64,000 nucleotides of DNA from Coriobacteriaceae bacterium (GCA_015062655.1 SUUG01000022.1:1-64000), one strand, 5' to 3'. Shown: positions 42,359-50,699, counted from the first letter of the stretch. Notes: generated by a model from the letters alone, not told the origin. Numbers and translations are program-made.

Positions 42359-43621
42359 TCAGGGTTGAGACCAGCCGAAGATTCCCGACCAACGCCACAA
42401 TGCATTCATGCACAGTTGTTCCGCAGTGAACATATCAACTCCGGGGACGTTGACCAGAACTTCAAGTGGCGATTGTGTTCGTACGTACTGGATAGTCCCT
42501 GTCTCATCGCGATACTCGATGGCAAAGCTGACGCCAGCCTTGAGGTAGTGGTCGAGGCTTCTCAGCACGAAACTGTTCCGAGGTGGAAAACCGTTGAGTA
42601 CCCGAATCCTGCAACTGCTCGTCAATGGTTCGTTTGGATCGAGTCGGGAAACATCACGTGGCTTGATAATGCGATTCCCGCGGGATGAGTACCAGGGGCA
42701 CTTTCCGCCGAGGCTCCAACTCCGGTCGACTTGAGAGATCAGGGCACTCGCTTCCCAAATGTTTAGGCCGTCTTGAGTGAGGACGACGTCGGGCTCTCGC
42801 GTGGTGATAATCGTGCCAGAAGGCGTTCCTGATGTTGCGACCTCATAGGTGGGTTGAGTCTTTTCGCGAGTAAGCAAACGAGCTACCATACGCAAGCATT
42901 TTGATTGAGGAGATGAAATCTTCCGAATGAGGATCTTCGGAGCATTCGGATTTGACCTCGGGAGAGCCCAGCGCCTTGTTGATGGATACCACCCGTAGTC
43001 ACCGGCGCTCCATTTCCACAGTGCAGCCCGGACCATATCGCTCACGTCCCGCATCGGATCCACGCCGAGGGAGGTCAGGTATTCGCCGGGTTCGGTAGTC
43101 CGCACTATCTGGCCGTCTTCTCTTCGAATTTCGAACAGAGAATGAGCTTCGGGAGGTTGCCCGATGATAGCCGCACGCAAAGACCTATCTACTTTTCGGC
43201 ATGGGGCTCCACAGACGTACCTGATGCGATGGTGTCCGTTCAAGCTTTCGTTGGACGTTTCTCGGGTCTGGTCAGCGTTGATTCTATCGACTTGCGCGGC
43301 AATCACCCATCCAGAATCGTGATGTGCCCATAGCCAATCGGCGCGGTGGATGAGCAGACTAGCCTGCCACAAGGAATAGCCGGCTTTTTGTAGGGCGACG
43401 TCGGGAGAGTCTGTTCGTTGGACCTCGTGCGCTGCAAAGGAGGATTGGGACGTATTCGCTATCTCATATATCGCCAGTCTAGACAATTCCTTGGGCAGGC
43501 TCCGCGCATCTTTCGTCCAAAGATCCGTATGAGATTCGTTGTGAACCTCGGTCCTGGCAGAAACGCGACGAATCCTAATTTGAAGATCAGGCTGCTCATT
43601 TCGGGACATTGACTGTTTCAC
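42359..43621 (-). CDS. Unknown 420-aa protein with two internal repeats
   Basis: No known domain recognised. Residues about 44-213 and 246-418 are diverged copies of one unit: DVALQKAGYSLWQASLLIHRAD matches DVVLTQDGLNIWEASALISQVD, and VRAALWKWSAGDYGW matches CMNALWRWSGIFGW. No signal peptide or transmembrane helix, and Trp-rich. The start is GTG at 43621, or ATG at 43609. It lies convergent to the 178-aa membrane protein gene, in AT-richer DNA than the host background. Confidence 0.7.
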   Translation of the reverse strand: MKQSMSRNEQPDLQIRIRRVSARTEVHNESHTDLWTKDARSLPKELSRLAIYEIANTSQSSFAAHEVQRTDSPDVALQKAGYSLWQASLLIHRADWLWAHHDSGWVIAAQVDRINADQTRETSNESLNGHHRIRYVCGAPCRKVDRSLRAAIIGQPPEAHSLFEIRREDGQIVRTTEPGEYLTSLGVDPMRDVSDMVRAALWKWSAGDYGWYPSTRRWALPRSNPNAPKILIRKISSPQSKCLRMVARLLTREKTQPTYEVATSGTPSGTIITTREPDVVLTQDGLNIWEASALISQVDRSWSLGGKCPWYSSRGNRIIKPRDVSRLDPNEPLTSSCRIRVLNGFPPRNSFVLRSLDHYLKAGVSFAIEYRDETGTIQYVRTQSPLEVLVNVPGVDMFTAEQLCMNALWRWSGIFGWSQP

Positions 43622-43629
43622 CTATACCT

Positions 43630-44127
43630 TTATTGGCTACCGTGCTTAATGAAGCTCGTCAGGTCGAACTTCGCATGAGCCAGAGTTAGCGTCCGGCGTC
43701 TGCCGTTATCGTTGAATACAAACTTTGTTTGCGCGGCACCTTTAAACGCTGTCTCGGTGATTGAAACGAGATTATCGCGGGTGATGGTTGCAGTGCCCTT
43801 GAACGGGTCATTGACCGTGATCGAATCCGGGGTGACGACGACGCTACATCGTAGGTAATAGAAGAAAACGACAAGCGATGCAATTCCAATCAGGAATGTC
43901 CCGATGATGCCGAACCAGTCCTTCAAGTCTTTCACGGGTGTGGTAGCAAAAACTGCGATTGCCGCAGTCAACGCGAGAATGCCTACAACCAGTATGATCG
44001 CTTGAGTAACACGCGAATAAGTTTGAACTTCACCAGCCTGCCGGGGCCTTCGGAAGCGCACAGCGAGACCTGAGGAAACAGCGACGATAAAGCCAGCCGC
44101 GATCCCGCCAATAGTTGATGGGCTCAT
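43630..44127 (-). CDS. Membrane protein with PH-like C-terminal domain
   Basis: Not recognised by name. The 165-aa protein has an N-terminal helix, two central helices (IILVVGILALTAAIAVFA and WFGIIGTFLIGIASLVVFFYY) and a C-terminal PH-like region (SVVVTPDSITVNDPFKGTA, NLVSITE, RRRTLTLAHAKFD). GGGGAG precedes the ATG. It sits 8 nt upstream of the 420-aa gene and is probably cotranscribed with it. Confidence 0.72.
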   Translation of the reverse strand: MSPSTIGGIAAGFIVAVSSGLAVRFRRPRQAGEVQTYSRVTQAIILVVGILALTAAIAVFATTPVKDLKDWFGIIGTFLIGIASLVVFFYYLRCSVVVTPDSITVNDPFKGTATITRDNLVSITETAFKGAAQTKFVFNDNGRRRTLTLAHAKFDLTSFIKHGSQ

Positions 44128-44294
44128 ATCATCTCCCCAAACGTAACAGAATCAAGTTCACGATATCCCGAAGTATATTCTATTCATTCATAGATTCCCG
44201 AATCTAATTCTTATTGAATGAGTTTGCGCTAAATTGTGGCAAATGCGAGGGTTTTCCGACTGGCATTTCACATGAGTAATTGTTTGGAGCCACA

Positions 44295-44399
44295 ATGGTG
44301 AATCTGGGGCTGAATGCGAAAGCCCTGGCTCAACGCGTGGCCCTGGACATTCGTCTAGAATCGGTGCCAACGATCCGAGTGGTCAAGTCTATGTCTTGA
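44295..44399 (+). CDS. Possible 34-aa upstream ORF
   Basis: A short frame with an excellent ribosome site (GGAGCCACA then ATG). It ends in TGA directly against an ATG of the next gene. The peptide begins MVNLGLNAKALAQRVAL. It could couple translation of the paralogue pair or be a leader peptide. Small size makes it uncertain. Confidence 0.35.
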   Translation: MVNLGLNAKALAQRVALDIRLESVPTIRVVKSMS

Positions 44400-44417
44400 A
44401 TGAATCAGGTGGTAAGT

Positions 44418-45176
44418 ATGAACTCCCCATTGAGCTCCAGTGAGCTAACACTTTATGGTAATCGGTTTTACCCAGTCACCTCCGGCATGAGCTTTGTTGC
44501 AGGCAAAGCCGAGGATGTTGCATCCGCATTCGACTTGTGGAAGCTTGATTCAAATAAGATCGAGTCTCGATTTGGGAGATGCGATGGCACCTTTGAGTCT
44601 GCTCTCTGTGCACTTGAGCCACTTGATGGAACAAAGACGCTCTTGGCTCAAACTTCCAATCCAGCGTGGACAGCTGTGCTATCGAATCATTGGCAGGGTG
44701 GGCAACAGTTTCACCTAGCATCAATCATCTCGGAGCGACTGCGGGTAGATCGAGTCGATATTGGCGTTAGCTTTCCCTCAACAAACGAAGAAACTGGTCG
44801 AGGAAGAAAGCCGTCATGCCACTTTGCATATTCCATTCCGGTCCTCGAAACCGGTGGAGATGCGGCACACGTGCAAGTAAGTGATCAAGGAAATCATACC
44901 CCGAAGTGGCAATATGACCATTCACCGAACTACATGCCATTTGAAGATGTTGATGCTTATCAACGCCGGCGGATTGCTGATCGATTTACCCCCGAAATGT
45001 TGGTCGATTATTGCAGGAATGTCGGTTTAGAGATCTTCAACGAAGAGTTCTACGACGGACCGATCTTCATGGTCGAACAGAGACAGCGCAATGGGTCGCC
45101 CAGTGGGATACCGGGAGCTCCGAGGTCGTACCACGAGGTCCAATCTTGGTTTGGTCTAGAGCGGGTAAAGGAATAG
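44418..45176 (+). CDS. Unknown protein, first of a tandem paralogue pair
   Basis: Function not recognised. The 252-aa soluble protein shares blocks with its downstream neighbour: YPVTSGMSF, LEPLDGTKTLLAQTSN, WTAVLSNHW, LVDYCRNVGLEIFNEEFYDGP and a C-terminal EVQSWFGLE. Start at 44418 is preferred for AGGTGG; an ATG at 44400 is in frame. Tandem diverged copies of a small soluble gene in an AT-rich islet resemble arrays of polymorphic-toxin immunity genes, but no toxin is visible (inference). Confidence 0.7.
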   Translation: MNSPLSSSELTLYGNRFYPVTSGMSFVAGKAEDVASAFDLWKLDSNKIESRFGRCDGTFESALCALEPLDGTKTLLAQTSNPAWTAVLSNHWQGGQQFHLASIISERLRVDRVDIGVSFPSTNEETGRGRKPSCHFAYSIPVLETGGDAAHVQVSDQGNHTPKWQYDHSPNYMPFEDVDAYQRRRIADRFTPEMLVDYCRNVGLEIFNEEFYDGPIFMVEQRQRNGSPSGIPGAPRSYHEVQSWFGLERVKE

Positions 45177-45178
45177 TC

Positions 45179-45961
45179 ATGGAGCGTTTCTTAAGGTATT
45201 ACTCCGAATCGACAACCTTATTCGGCGGCAAATACATGCCAGTCACTGATTCAATCAGCTTCCTCAATGCACCCCTCGATGACATTGTGGAATCCTTCGA
45301 TACTTGGCGCTATCCCGAGGTCGTGCATGAGATGTCAGTAATCGAATTGCAGGGTTCGTTCGAGGATTTCTTGAAGGGTCTGGAGCCGTTAGGTGCTCAT
45401 CCTGAATACTTATTAGTTGCCACTTCGAACCAAGAGTGGACGGCTGTGCTTTCGAATTACTGCTTTGGAGGCGCTCAAGATCGTATTGCGCATCGCATCG
45501 GTTACATGCTGGGGATAACTTCTATAGATGTCTTCCTTTCATGGCCTCCTCCAAAGATGAGAAAGAAACCTCTCGATAGGTTTGGTGTATCAGTCCAGGA
45601 AAACATTCCTGATGGTACTTTCCCGATTCCTCATCGGTACGTAGCTACTCTCGAGAATTGGTATCCGAAGGCAGGTGAGTTCGACGTTTACCGTCATTAC
45701 CGTTCAGTTGAGACGATACGAAGCCTCCGGCAAACCGATGCGAGTAACGAGCCACTCGATCGATTCAATCCAAGCGACCTCCTAACATACTGCCGAAATC
45801 TCGGCATTGAACCATTCCGTGAAGATTTCTACCTCGATCGGTGTTACCGAATACTAGATGAGCATCTCATGGATCCATTCAAGCAAGAGACTAAGTACTC
45901 CACCTATACAGCAGTCCAAAATTTTCTCGGACTTCGCAGCCTGCACGGCGAAACCGATTGA
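45179..45961 (+). CDS. Unknown protein, second of the tandem paralogue pair
   Basis: Function not recognised. The 260-aa soluble protein is a diverged copy of the preceding gene: MPVTDSISF, LEPLGAHPEYLLVATSN, WTAVLSNYCFGG, LLTYCRNLGIEPFREDFY and AVQNFLGLRS. It starts 2 nt after the previous stop, with AAGGA upstream, so the two are translated together. Confidence 0.7.
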   Translation: MERFLRYYSESTTLFGGKYMPVTDSISFLNAPLDDIVESFDTWRYPEVVHEMSVIELQGSFEDFLKGLEPLGAHPEYLLVATSNQEWTAVLSNYCFGGAQDRIAHRIGYMLGITSIDVFLSWPPPKMRKKPLDRFGVSVQENIPDGTFPIPHRYVATLENWYPKAGEFDVYRHYRSVETIRSLRQTDASNEPLDRFNPSDLLTYCRNLGIEPFREDFYLDRCYRILDEHLMDPFKQETKYSTYTAVQNFLGLRSLHGETD

Positions 45962-45974
45962 GAGTGGCGATAAT

Positions 45975-46209
45975 GTGAGCATCAACGAGCTCAAGGACAT
46001 TATAGATGCGATAGCAAAGCGTTGCGATGCCATACTCCGTGGACGACGGTCTCAAGGACGACGCACTTATCATCGAGCGAGTTGACGATCGGTTCGTTGT
46101 TTATTATTTCGAGCGGAGCTCAAGGTTTGCAGAGAAGTGGTTTGAGAATGAGGCGGACGCAGTCGCTCACTTTCATTCCAAGTTTGAGGACAGTGAGCGT
46201 TGGAGCTGA
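45975..46209 (+). pseudogene. Frameshifted small gene
   Basis: A GTG-started frame (VSINELKDIIDAIAKRCDA) ends its sensible reading near 46025 and continues in the +1 frame as YSVDDGLKDDALIIERVDDRFVVYYFERSS...KWFENEADAVAHFHSKFED. Joined, they give a coherent protein of about 78 aa, resembling small immunity-type proteins in style. The second part alone (46027-46209, 60 aa) could also be a gene of its own, but has no ribosome site. Confidence 0.5.
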
Positions 46210-46227
46210 CATGTGTGGTTTCACGAC

Positions 46228-46307
46228 ATCGTTCCGCCCTGACTATTCATACTGGTAGCGCCGATGTCGCACATGATCGTTCCGAGGTGTCTCATGAGAT
46301 CGTTCCG
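46228..46307 (+). repeat. Three direct copies of ATCGTTCCG
   Basis: ATCGTTCCG occurs at 46228-46236, 46276-46284 and 46299-46307 within 80 bp of gene-free sequence. Clustered short repeats of this kind are found at transposon ends such as IS21, so this may be the decayed tip of an insertion sequence. No transposase remnant is visible. Confidence 0.45.
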
Positions 46308-46388
46308 CTTTAGTTGGCATCATGCGATTATGAACAACACACAAAAGAACCGAGTCATCGTCATAATCGAATCCTTTCATCAAGATCC

Positions 46389-46817
46389 TCATACACAAAC
46401 CATTTGACGCCCTCCCTTCGCGTTCGACAGCCCAGACTTAATAGCGAGAGTAAGCATCTCATTACGAGGGGTTAGCGTAACGCTGAGCGTGTCTGCCAGC
46501 TTTCCGACTGCACGCCAGGTCTCCTCTTCATCGCACGCCAGAGTGATCCCTTGCGGAAGGGTAATCGTCCAGACCATTACATCGTCTTCACTATGGCGAT
46601 TAATGCTGCACTCGACATCGTTCTCTAGTCTCCCGTTTTTTGCATCGAGTGCGAAGTCAACTTCAAGGATCCTGCCCTCAATATCAACATCTATCGTGAG
46701 GAAAGGACACTTCTCGAAATAGCCAGTCTGCGGAAATAAAGCTCCCCCGGAGCCTTCCACCCGAACCCACTGCCATCTGCCCAACAGTAGACTGTCAGCG
46801 TTCCAGAGTCCTGCCAA
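46389..46817 (-). CDS. Hypothetical protein
   Basis: Not recognised. The 142-aa soluble protein is probably TTG-started (46817), as a stop lies shortly upstream in frame and there is no other start. It has beta-rich text (FLTIDVDIEGRILEVDFAL, VMVWTITLPQGITLACDEEE, LSVTLTPRNEMLTLAIKSG). No membrane segment. It is the last gene of the islet before tRNA-Gly. Confidence 0.55.
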   Translation of the reverse strand: MAGLWNADSLLLGRWQWVRVEGSGGALFPQTGYFEKCPFLTIDVDIEGRILEVDFALDAKNGRLENDVECSINRHSEDDVMVWTITLPQGITLACDEEETWRAVGKLADTLSVTLTPRNEMLTLAIKSGLSNAKGGRQMVCV

Positions 46818-47081
46818 ATCATCACCAAATCACCACAGTCATAATAAGTGTGCGTCCAACTTTAGATCTGAGATGAAGATTCTAGCCCGTTCGTGTTTGA
46901 GTGCGCGGGCGGGCTTTTCTTATGCCCAGAAAGCGGAACGGCGGGGAGGCCTTAGTGCTCGGGAGTGTTTCCGCAGGTCAGGGCTAACGCGCTATACACT
47001 CGCTAACGCAAGCAGTTTTCTTGACCCCCTTGGGGCATACTCGCTAACGCAAACGCCTACTTATCCTTTTCGACGTCATAG
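46818..47081. other. Gene-free junction next to tRNA-Gly
   Basis: No gene is called. It contains a weak hairpin with a T-tract (AGCCCG at 46884 with CGGGCT before TTTTCTT) and a repeated CGCTAACGCAA at about 46989, 47001 and 47042. This is where an integration site would lie, but no copy of the tRNA 3' end was found at the other side of the islet. Confidence 0.5.
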
Positions 47082-47155
47082 TGGAGCGGGCGACGGGAGT
47101 CGAACCCGCCTCATCAGCTTGGAAGGCTGAGGTTCTACCGATGAACTACGCCCGC
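47082..47155 (-). tRNA. tRNA-Gly (anticodon UCC)
   Basis: 74 nt on the minus strand with a 7-bp acceptor stem GCGGGCG/CGCCCGC, D-arm AGTTCATCGGTAGAACCT, anticodon loop CTTCCAA, T-arm GGTTCGACTCC and encoded CCA. Its 3' end faces the AT-rich islet. Confidence 0.96.
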
Positions 47156-47285
47156 ATTCCGAGGGACGATTATACCCTACCCGCGCCGGATGCGCAGCCC
47201 CGGCGCGGGCGGGTTTTTGGATGCCGGGGCTGCCGCGCCGCCTCCACCTCGCGGTCGGTGCCCTCCACCGGCGTCAGGCGCAACT

Positions 47286-48419
47286 CTACAGCACGCCGCG
47301 GACGCCGCCGCGCAGGTACTGCTCAGGCAGCGGGGTCGCCTCGTCGTGGAGCTCCGTCGCCCAGAGGCGCGGCAGCGTGGGGTCTTTGAGCAGCGGTCGG
47401 CCGAGCTCGATGGCGTCGGCGTCGCCGGCCTTGAGGATCTGCTCCGCCTGGGCGCCGGAAAGGATCAGGCCCACGGCCGACACCGGGGTGTCGAGGCCGG
47501 CACCGCGCAGGGCCTCACGGACCGCCGACGCGGCGGGCACCTGGTACCCGGGGCCCGCGGGAATCTTGGCGAGCACGTTTCCGCCGGTGGAGACGTTGAT
47601 CATGTCGACCCCGTCGGCGACGAGCTCGGGCGCGAGACGGCAGGTGTCGGCGAGGGTCCACGAGCGCTCGCCGGGCAGGGCGTCGGGCTCGACCCAGTCG
47701 GTGGCCGAGAGGCGGATCATCAGCGGAACCTCCCCGATCGCCGCCCGGGTGCGGCGAACGACTTCGCGCACGAAGCGCGTGCGGCCCTCGAAGCCCCCGC
47801 CCCAGCGGTCGTCGCGGGTGTTGGACGCCGGGGAGAGGAACTGGTGGATCAGGTAGCCGTGCGCGCCGTGGATCTGGACCCCGTCGAAACCGGCTTCGAT
47901 CGCGCGGCGGGCGGCTGCGGCGTAGGCATCGGCCAGCCTGTCGACCTCGTCGTCTGCGAGGGCGCGCGGGGTGAGCGCGTTCTCCGAGACGGGGATCGCT
48001 GACGGAGCGACGGGCTGCCAGCCGCCCATGTCCGGGGTCGCCGGCCCCTCGGACTCAAGCCACATCGGGCGGCTCGAACCCTTGCGCCCCGCATGGTTCA
48101 GCTGGATGAAGGCGCGGGCGCCGGCAGCATGGATCACATCGGCAAGCTGCTTGAACGCAGGGATCTGAGCGTCGTCGTGAAGCGAGAGGCAGGCGATGGA
48201 GATGCGCCCCTCGGGCACGACGCCCGTGGCCTCGACGACCATGGTGCCCACGCCCGACTGCGCCCGCGAGCCGTAGTGCACGAGGTGCCAGGTGTTGGGG
48301 CGGCCGAACTCGGGGCCGCCCGAGGCCGCCGAGTACTGGCACATCGGGGGCATCATCAGGCGGTTCGGCAGCTCGAGGCCGCGGACGGACATCGGTTGGA
48401 ACAGGAGGGAGCGTCCCAT
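47286..48419 (-). CDS. NADH:flavin oxidoreductase (old yellow enzyme, YqjM-like)
   Basis: A 377-aa FMN-dependent ene-reductase of the OYE family. It shows RLMMPPMCQYSA (active-site Cys of the YqjM class), IQLNHAGRKG, IHGAHGYLIHQFLSPASNTRDDRWGG and the phosphate-binding C-terminal ELGRPLLKDP. It reduces activated C=C bonds; the physiological substrate is unknown. Confidence 0.92.
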   Translation of the reverse strand: MGRSLLFQPMSVRGLELPNRLMMPPMCQYSAASGGPEFGRPNTWHLVHYGSRAQSGVGTMVVEATGVVPEGRISIACLSLHDDAQIPAFKQLADVIHAAGARAFIQLNHAGRKGSSRPMWLESEGPATPDMGGWQPVAPSAIPVSENALTPRALADDEVDRLADAYAAAARRAIEAGFDGVQIHGAHGYLIHQFLSPASNTRDDRWGGGFEGRTRFVREVVRRTRAAIGEVPLMIRLSATDWVEPDALPGERSWTLADTCRLAPELVADGVDMINVSTGGNVLAKIPAGPGYQVPAASAVREALRGAGLDTPVSAVGLILSGAQAEQILKAGDADAIELGRPLLKDPTLPRLWATELHDEATPLPEQYLRGGVRGVL

Positions 48420-48765
48420 GGGGTCACCTTCGCTTTCATGTGATGTCAGACGGTGAGCTTATACCCCACTTTCGCGAGAGGGGGCGGGCGACGGACGGGT
48501 GCGGCGGACGCGGCTGGTCGGCCGCGGCTGGTCGGCTGCGGCTGGCCGACAATGACAGGAGGCTGCGACGGGCGGCGACCCCATGCAACAGGACCTCCGA
48601 GCGCCGGCGGATAGAGGCGGGCGAACATGGCAGCTGATGGGCGGCGAATCAGCTTAAATCCAGGCGCCGGGCACGGACCGCAGGCATGAGCGCAGCCATG
48701 AGCCTGGAGCTGAGACGCCCGCACGTCGACATGCGTCCCAAAGACACCGTACCATGCAAAAACTG
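48420..48765. other. Gene-free spacer with short tandem repeat
   Basis: No gene is recognised upstream of the oxidoreductase. A 14-bp unit GCGGCTGGTCGGCY is repeated about three times at 48510-48549. Confidence 0.5.
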
Positions 48766-48940
48766 GCGCGACTTGTACCAGTTCGAGCCCGCACTCATCA
48801 AACCCACGCGACTTGTACCAGTTTTGGGCGCCTCTTAAAGTAGAGAGCGCGACGACGCTTGTAAAATACCAGCTCAGAGCCATGCGCGTGCAAGCTCTAC
48901 TTGGGACTTCGCTGAAAACTGGTACAAGTCGCGTGGGTTT
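48766..48940. repeat. Nested palindrome element A
   Basis: Perfect 26-bp arms at 48800-48825 and 48915-48940 (core ACTTGTACCAGTTTT). AGTAGA at 48839-48844 and TCTACT at 48896-48901 each lie exactly 13 bp inside the arms. An extra half-site GCGCGACTTGTACCAGTT lies outside the left arm, from 48766. Total between arms is 141 bp. No right outer half-site is evident. Confidence 0.93.
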
Positions 48941-49061
48941 GATTCCAGCAATTCTTACCTCATCAAAAAGATCGAATATTTCTGTATAATATACAGAACA
49001 TGGAATACTCCAAGATCTGAGACAGAAAAGCCCAGGCAAAGAACCCGGGCCGAGAGATCCA

Positions 49062-49138
49062 TGGTCGGGACGACAGGATTTGAACCTGCGACATCCTGCT
49101 CCCAAAGCAGGCGCGCTACCAAGCTGCGCCACGTCCCG
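49062..49138 (-). tRNA. tRNA-Pro (anticodon UGG)
   Basis: 77 nt on the minus strand with acceptor stem CGGGACG/CGTCCCG, anticodon stem-loop CCTGC-TTTGGGA-GCAGG, T-arm GGTTCAAATCC and encoded CCA. It lies between nested palindromes A and B. Confidence 0.96.
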
Positions 49139-49286
49139 ATACAGTGCTCCAAAGTATAGGGCTTGTAGAGAACGCAGGCAACGGCGCACCCGAAACACGC
49201 TTGACCGTGATATCCGCGCTCCTCCCCTCGCAGCCCGCGATCAGCACAAACATGAACATCCCACGTTATTCATAATTACAACGAAT

Positions 49287-49497
49287 GCCCCTCTTGTGCC
49301 GCTTTCTCGGATGGCGCAATAAACCTCACGCGACTTGTACCAGTTTTGGGCCCCTCTCGAAGTAGAGGGCGTAGCGACGCCAGAAAAACACTAGGTCACA
49401 GGGGTGCGGATTTCGACTCTACTTGGGTATGCGTTGAAAACTGGTACAAGTCGCGTGAGGTTTGAAAAGCGAATCGTCAAACTGGTACAGGAGGCGC
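49287..49497. repeat. Nested palindrome element B
   Basis: Perfect 27-bp arms at 49321-49347 and 49437-49463. AGTAGA at 49361-49366 and TCTACT at 49418-49423 are each 13 bp inside the arms. Weaker outer half-sites at 49287-49305 and 49479-49497 are each separated from the arm by exactly 15 bp. Total arm-to-arm length 143 bp. It directly follows a dead DHFR-like gene. Confidence 0.93.
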
Positions 49498-49542
49498 GAA
49501 GTTTTGCCAACGATGGCTCGGTTCCGCCAAACGCAGGTCGAA

Positions 49543-50103
49543 TCAGGCTCGTGACCCATCCCGACACCGCAGCGAGAGCCCCCAGGCCTTCCGCACCCGG
49601 TAGCGCGTGCAGACGAAATCACGGTTGCGCTCGACCCCGAGCAGATCGAGCTGCAGCGCGCTCGTGAACAGCGGGCCCCGCACCGAGGGTGACCGGCGCG
49701 AGCTGCACCCAGACCTCATCGAGCAGCCCCGCCTCCGCGAACTGCGAGGCCAGGCCTCCCCCGCCCACGATCCAGAGGTCCTTGCCGTCAGCCGAGGCGC
49801 GGATACGGTCAAAGGAGTCCGCCGGGGAGCCGCTCACGAAACGAACGTCAGCAGCCTCGGGCACCGCCAGCTCCTGATGCGTGAACGCCCAGGTGGGCTG
49901 CGTATACGGCCACGGACCGCCCTGGTCGAGCAGCCACCGGTACGTGGACGTGCCCGTCGCGGCGCCCCGACGCCCTCGATGAACGCCGGGTACGCCATCG
50001 GTCCCTCGGTATCGAACTCCTGGGCGAAGAGCCGCACGAGCGAGTGATCCTCGGTGGCGAGGAAGCCGTCGAGCGAGGCTGAGGTGCAGAAGTGGACGGT
50101 CAC
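49543..50103 (-). pseudogene. Dihydrofolate-reductase-like (RibD C-terminal family) pseudogene
   Basis: Reading in from 50103, MTVHFCTSASLDGFLATEDHS...FIEGVGA is family-like. The frame breaks near 49965, where residues like AMVM before GTSTYRWLL are missing, and continues as WAFTHQEL, DGKDLWIVGGGGLASQFAEAGLLDEVWVQLAPVTLGAG. It breaks again near 49673 and ends as LFTSALQLDLLGVERN...YRVR. Two small deletions therefore split the gene. It would have been an NADPH-dependent reductase of about 190 aa. Confidence 0.85.
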
Positions 50104-50112
50104 GGCACCCCC

Positions 50113-50532
50113 TCACCCGAGCGCTCGCTTCACGAGCTCGCGCACCCGGTCGGCAACCTCGTCAGACGCGCTCATGATGGCGTAGCTCGCGGGCCAGAGG
50201 TCGCCGTCATCGAGCGCGGCGTTGTCTTGGAAGCCGAGCGTGCCGTAACGCGCGTCGAACTTGAATGCCGGCTGGAAGAACACGAGCACCTTCCCGTCCC
50301 TCTCATAGGCCGGAAACCCGTACCAGGTGCTGGGTGCGAGCTCGGGCGCCACCTCGCTCACCACCTGATGCACCATGACGGCGATCTCGCGGTCACCCCC
50401 GGGCATGGCCTCGATGGTCTCCAGGAGCGACTCGAGCCACTCCGCCTTCTTCTTGCCGCCGCGCTCGGCGCGCAGCTCCTCAGCGTGCTGCCCCATGGCC
50501 TCCTGCTCGGCTTTGTTGAATCCGCCGGACAC
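50113..50532 (-). CDS. DUF1801-like protein
   Basis: A 139-aa soluble protein. A Lys/Glu-rich N-terminal helix precedes a DUF1801/YdhG-like fold with VHQVVSEVAPELAPSTWYGFPAYERDGKVLVFFQPAFKFDARYGTLGF and a C-terminal helix VADRVRELVKRAL. Related proteins have been linked to iron homeostasis, but the function here is unknown. It lies 9 nt upstream of the DHFR-like pseudogene, so the two were probably an operon. Confidence 0.75.
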   Translation of the reverse strand: MSGGFNKAEQEAMGQHAEELRAERGGKKKAEWLESLLETIEAMPGGDREIAVMVHQVVSEVAPELAPSTWYGFPAYERDGKVLVFFQPAFKFDARYGTLGFQDNAALDDGDLWPASYAIMSASDEVADRVRELVKRALG

Positions 50533-50699
50533 GGTCTTCTCCTTGATCGACAGGGCCGATCACTGCGCCGGACTCGTTATCCCACTTATCCCATCGGTGG
50601 CGACGTATGAGACCGAAAAGGTCCGTAGCGACAGAAAGCCCGCAGTCAGCGGCGCGGGGCCCCGCCGCAGCCGCCCCGGCCCACGGGCACAGCCGCCGC

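Noticed and set aside
46873-47130. 85-aa plus-strand ORF
   Set aside because: It runs through tRNA-Gly and has no family features; treated as chance.
41240-47155. Genomic island integrated at tRNA-Gly with flanking att repeats
   Set aside because: Position and composition fit, but no integrase and no second copy of the tRNA 3' end could be found, so site-specific integration is not claimed.
48446-49198. 250-aa minus-strand frame across tRNA-Pro
   Set aside because: It covers the tRNA and palindrome A and lacks a ribosome site.
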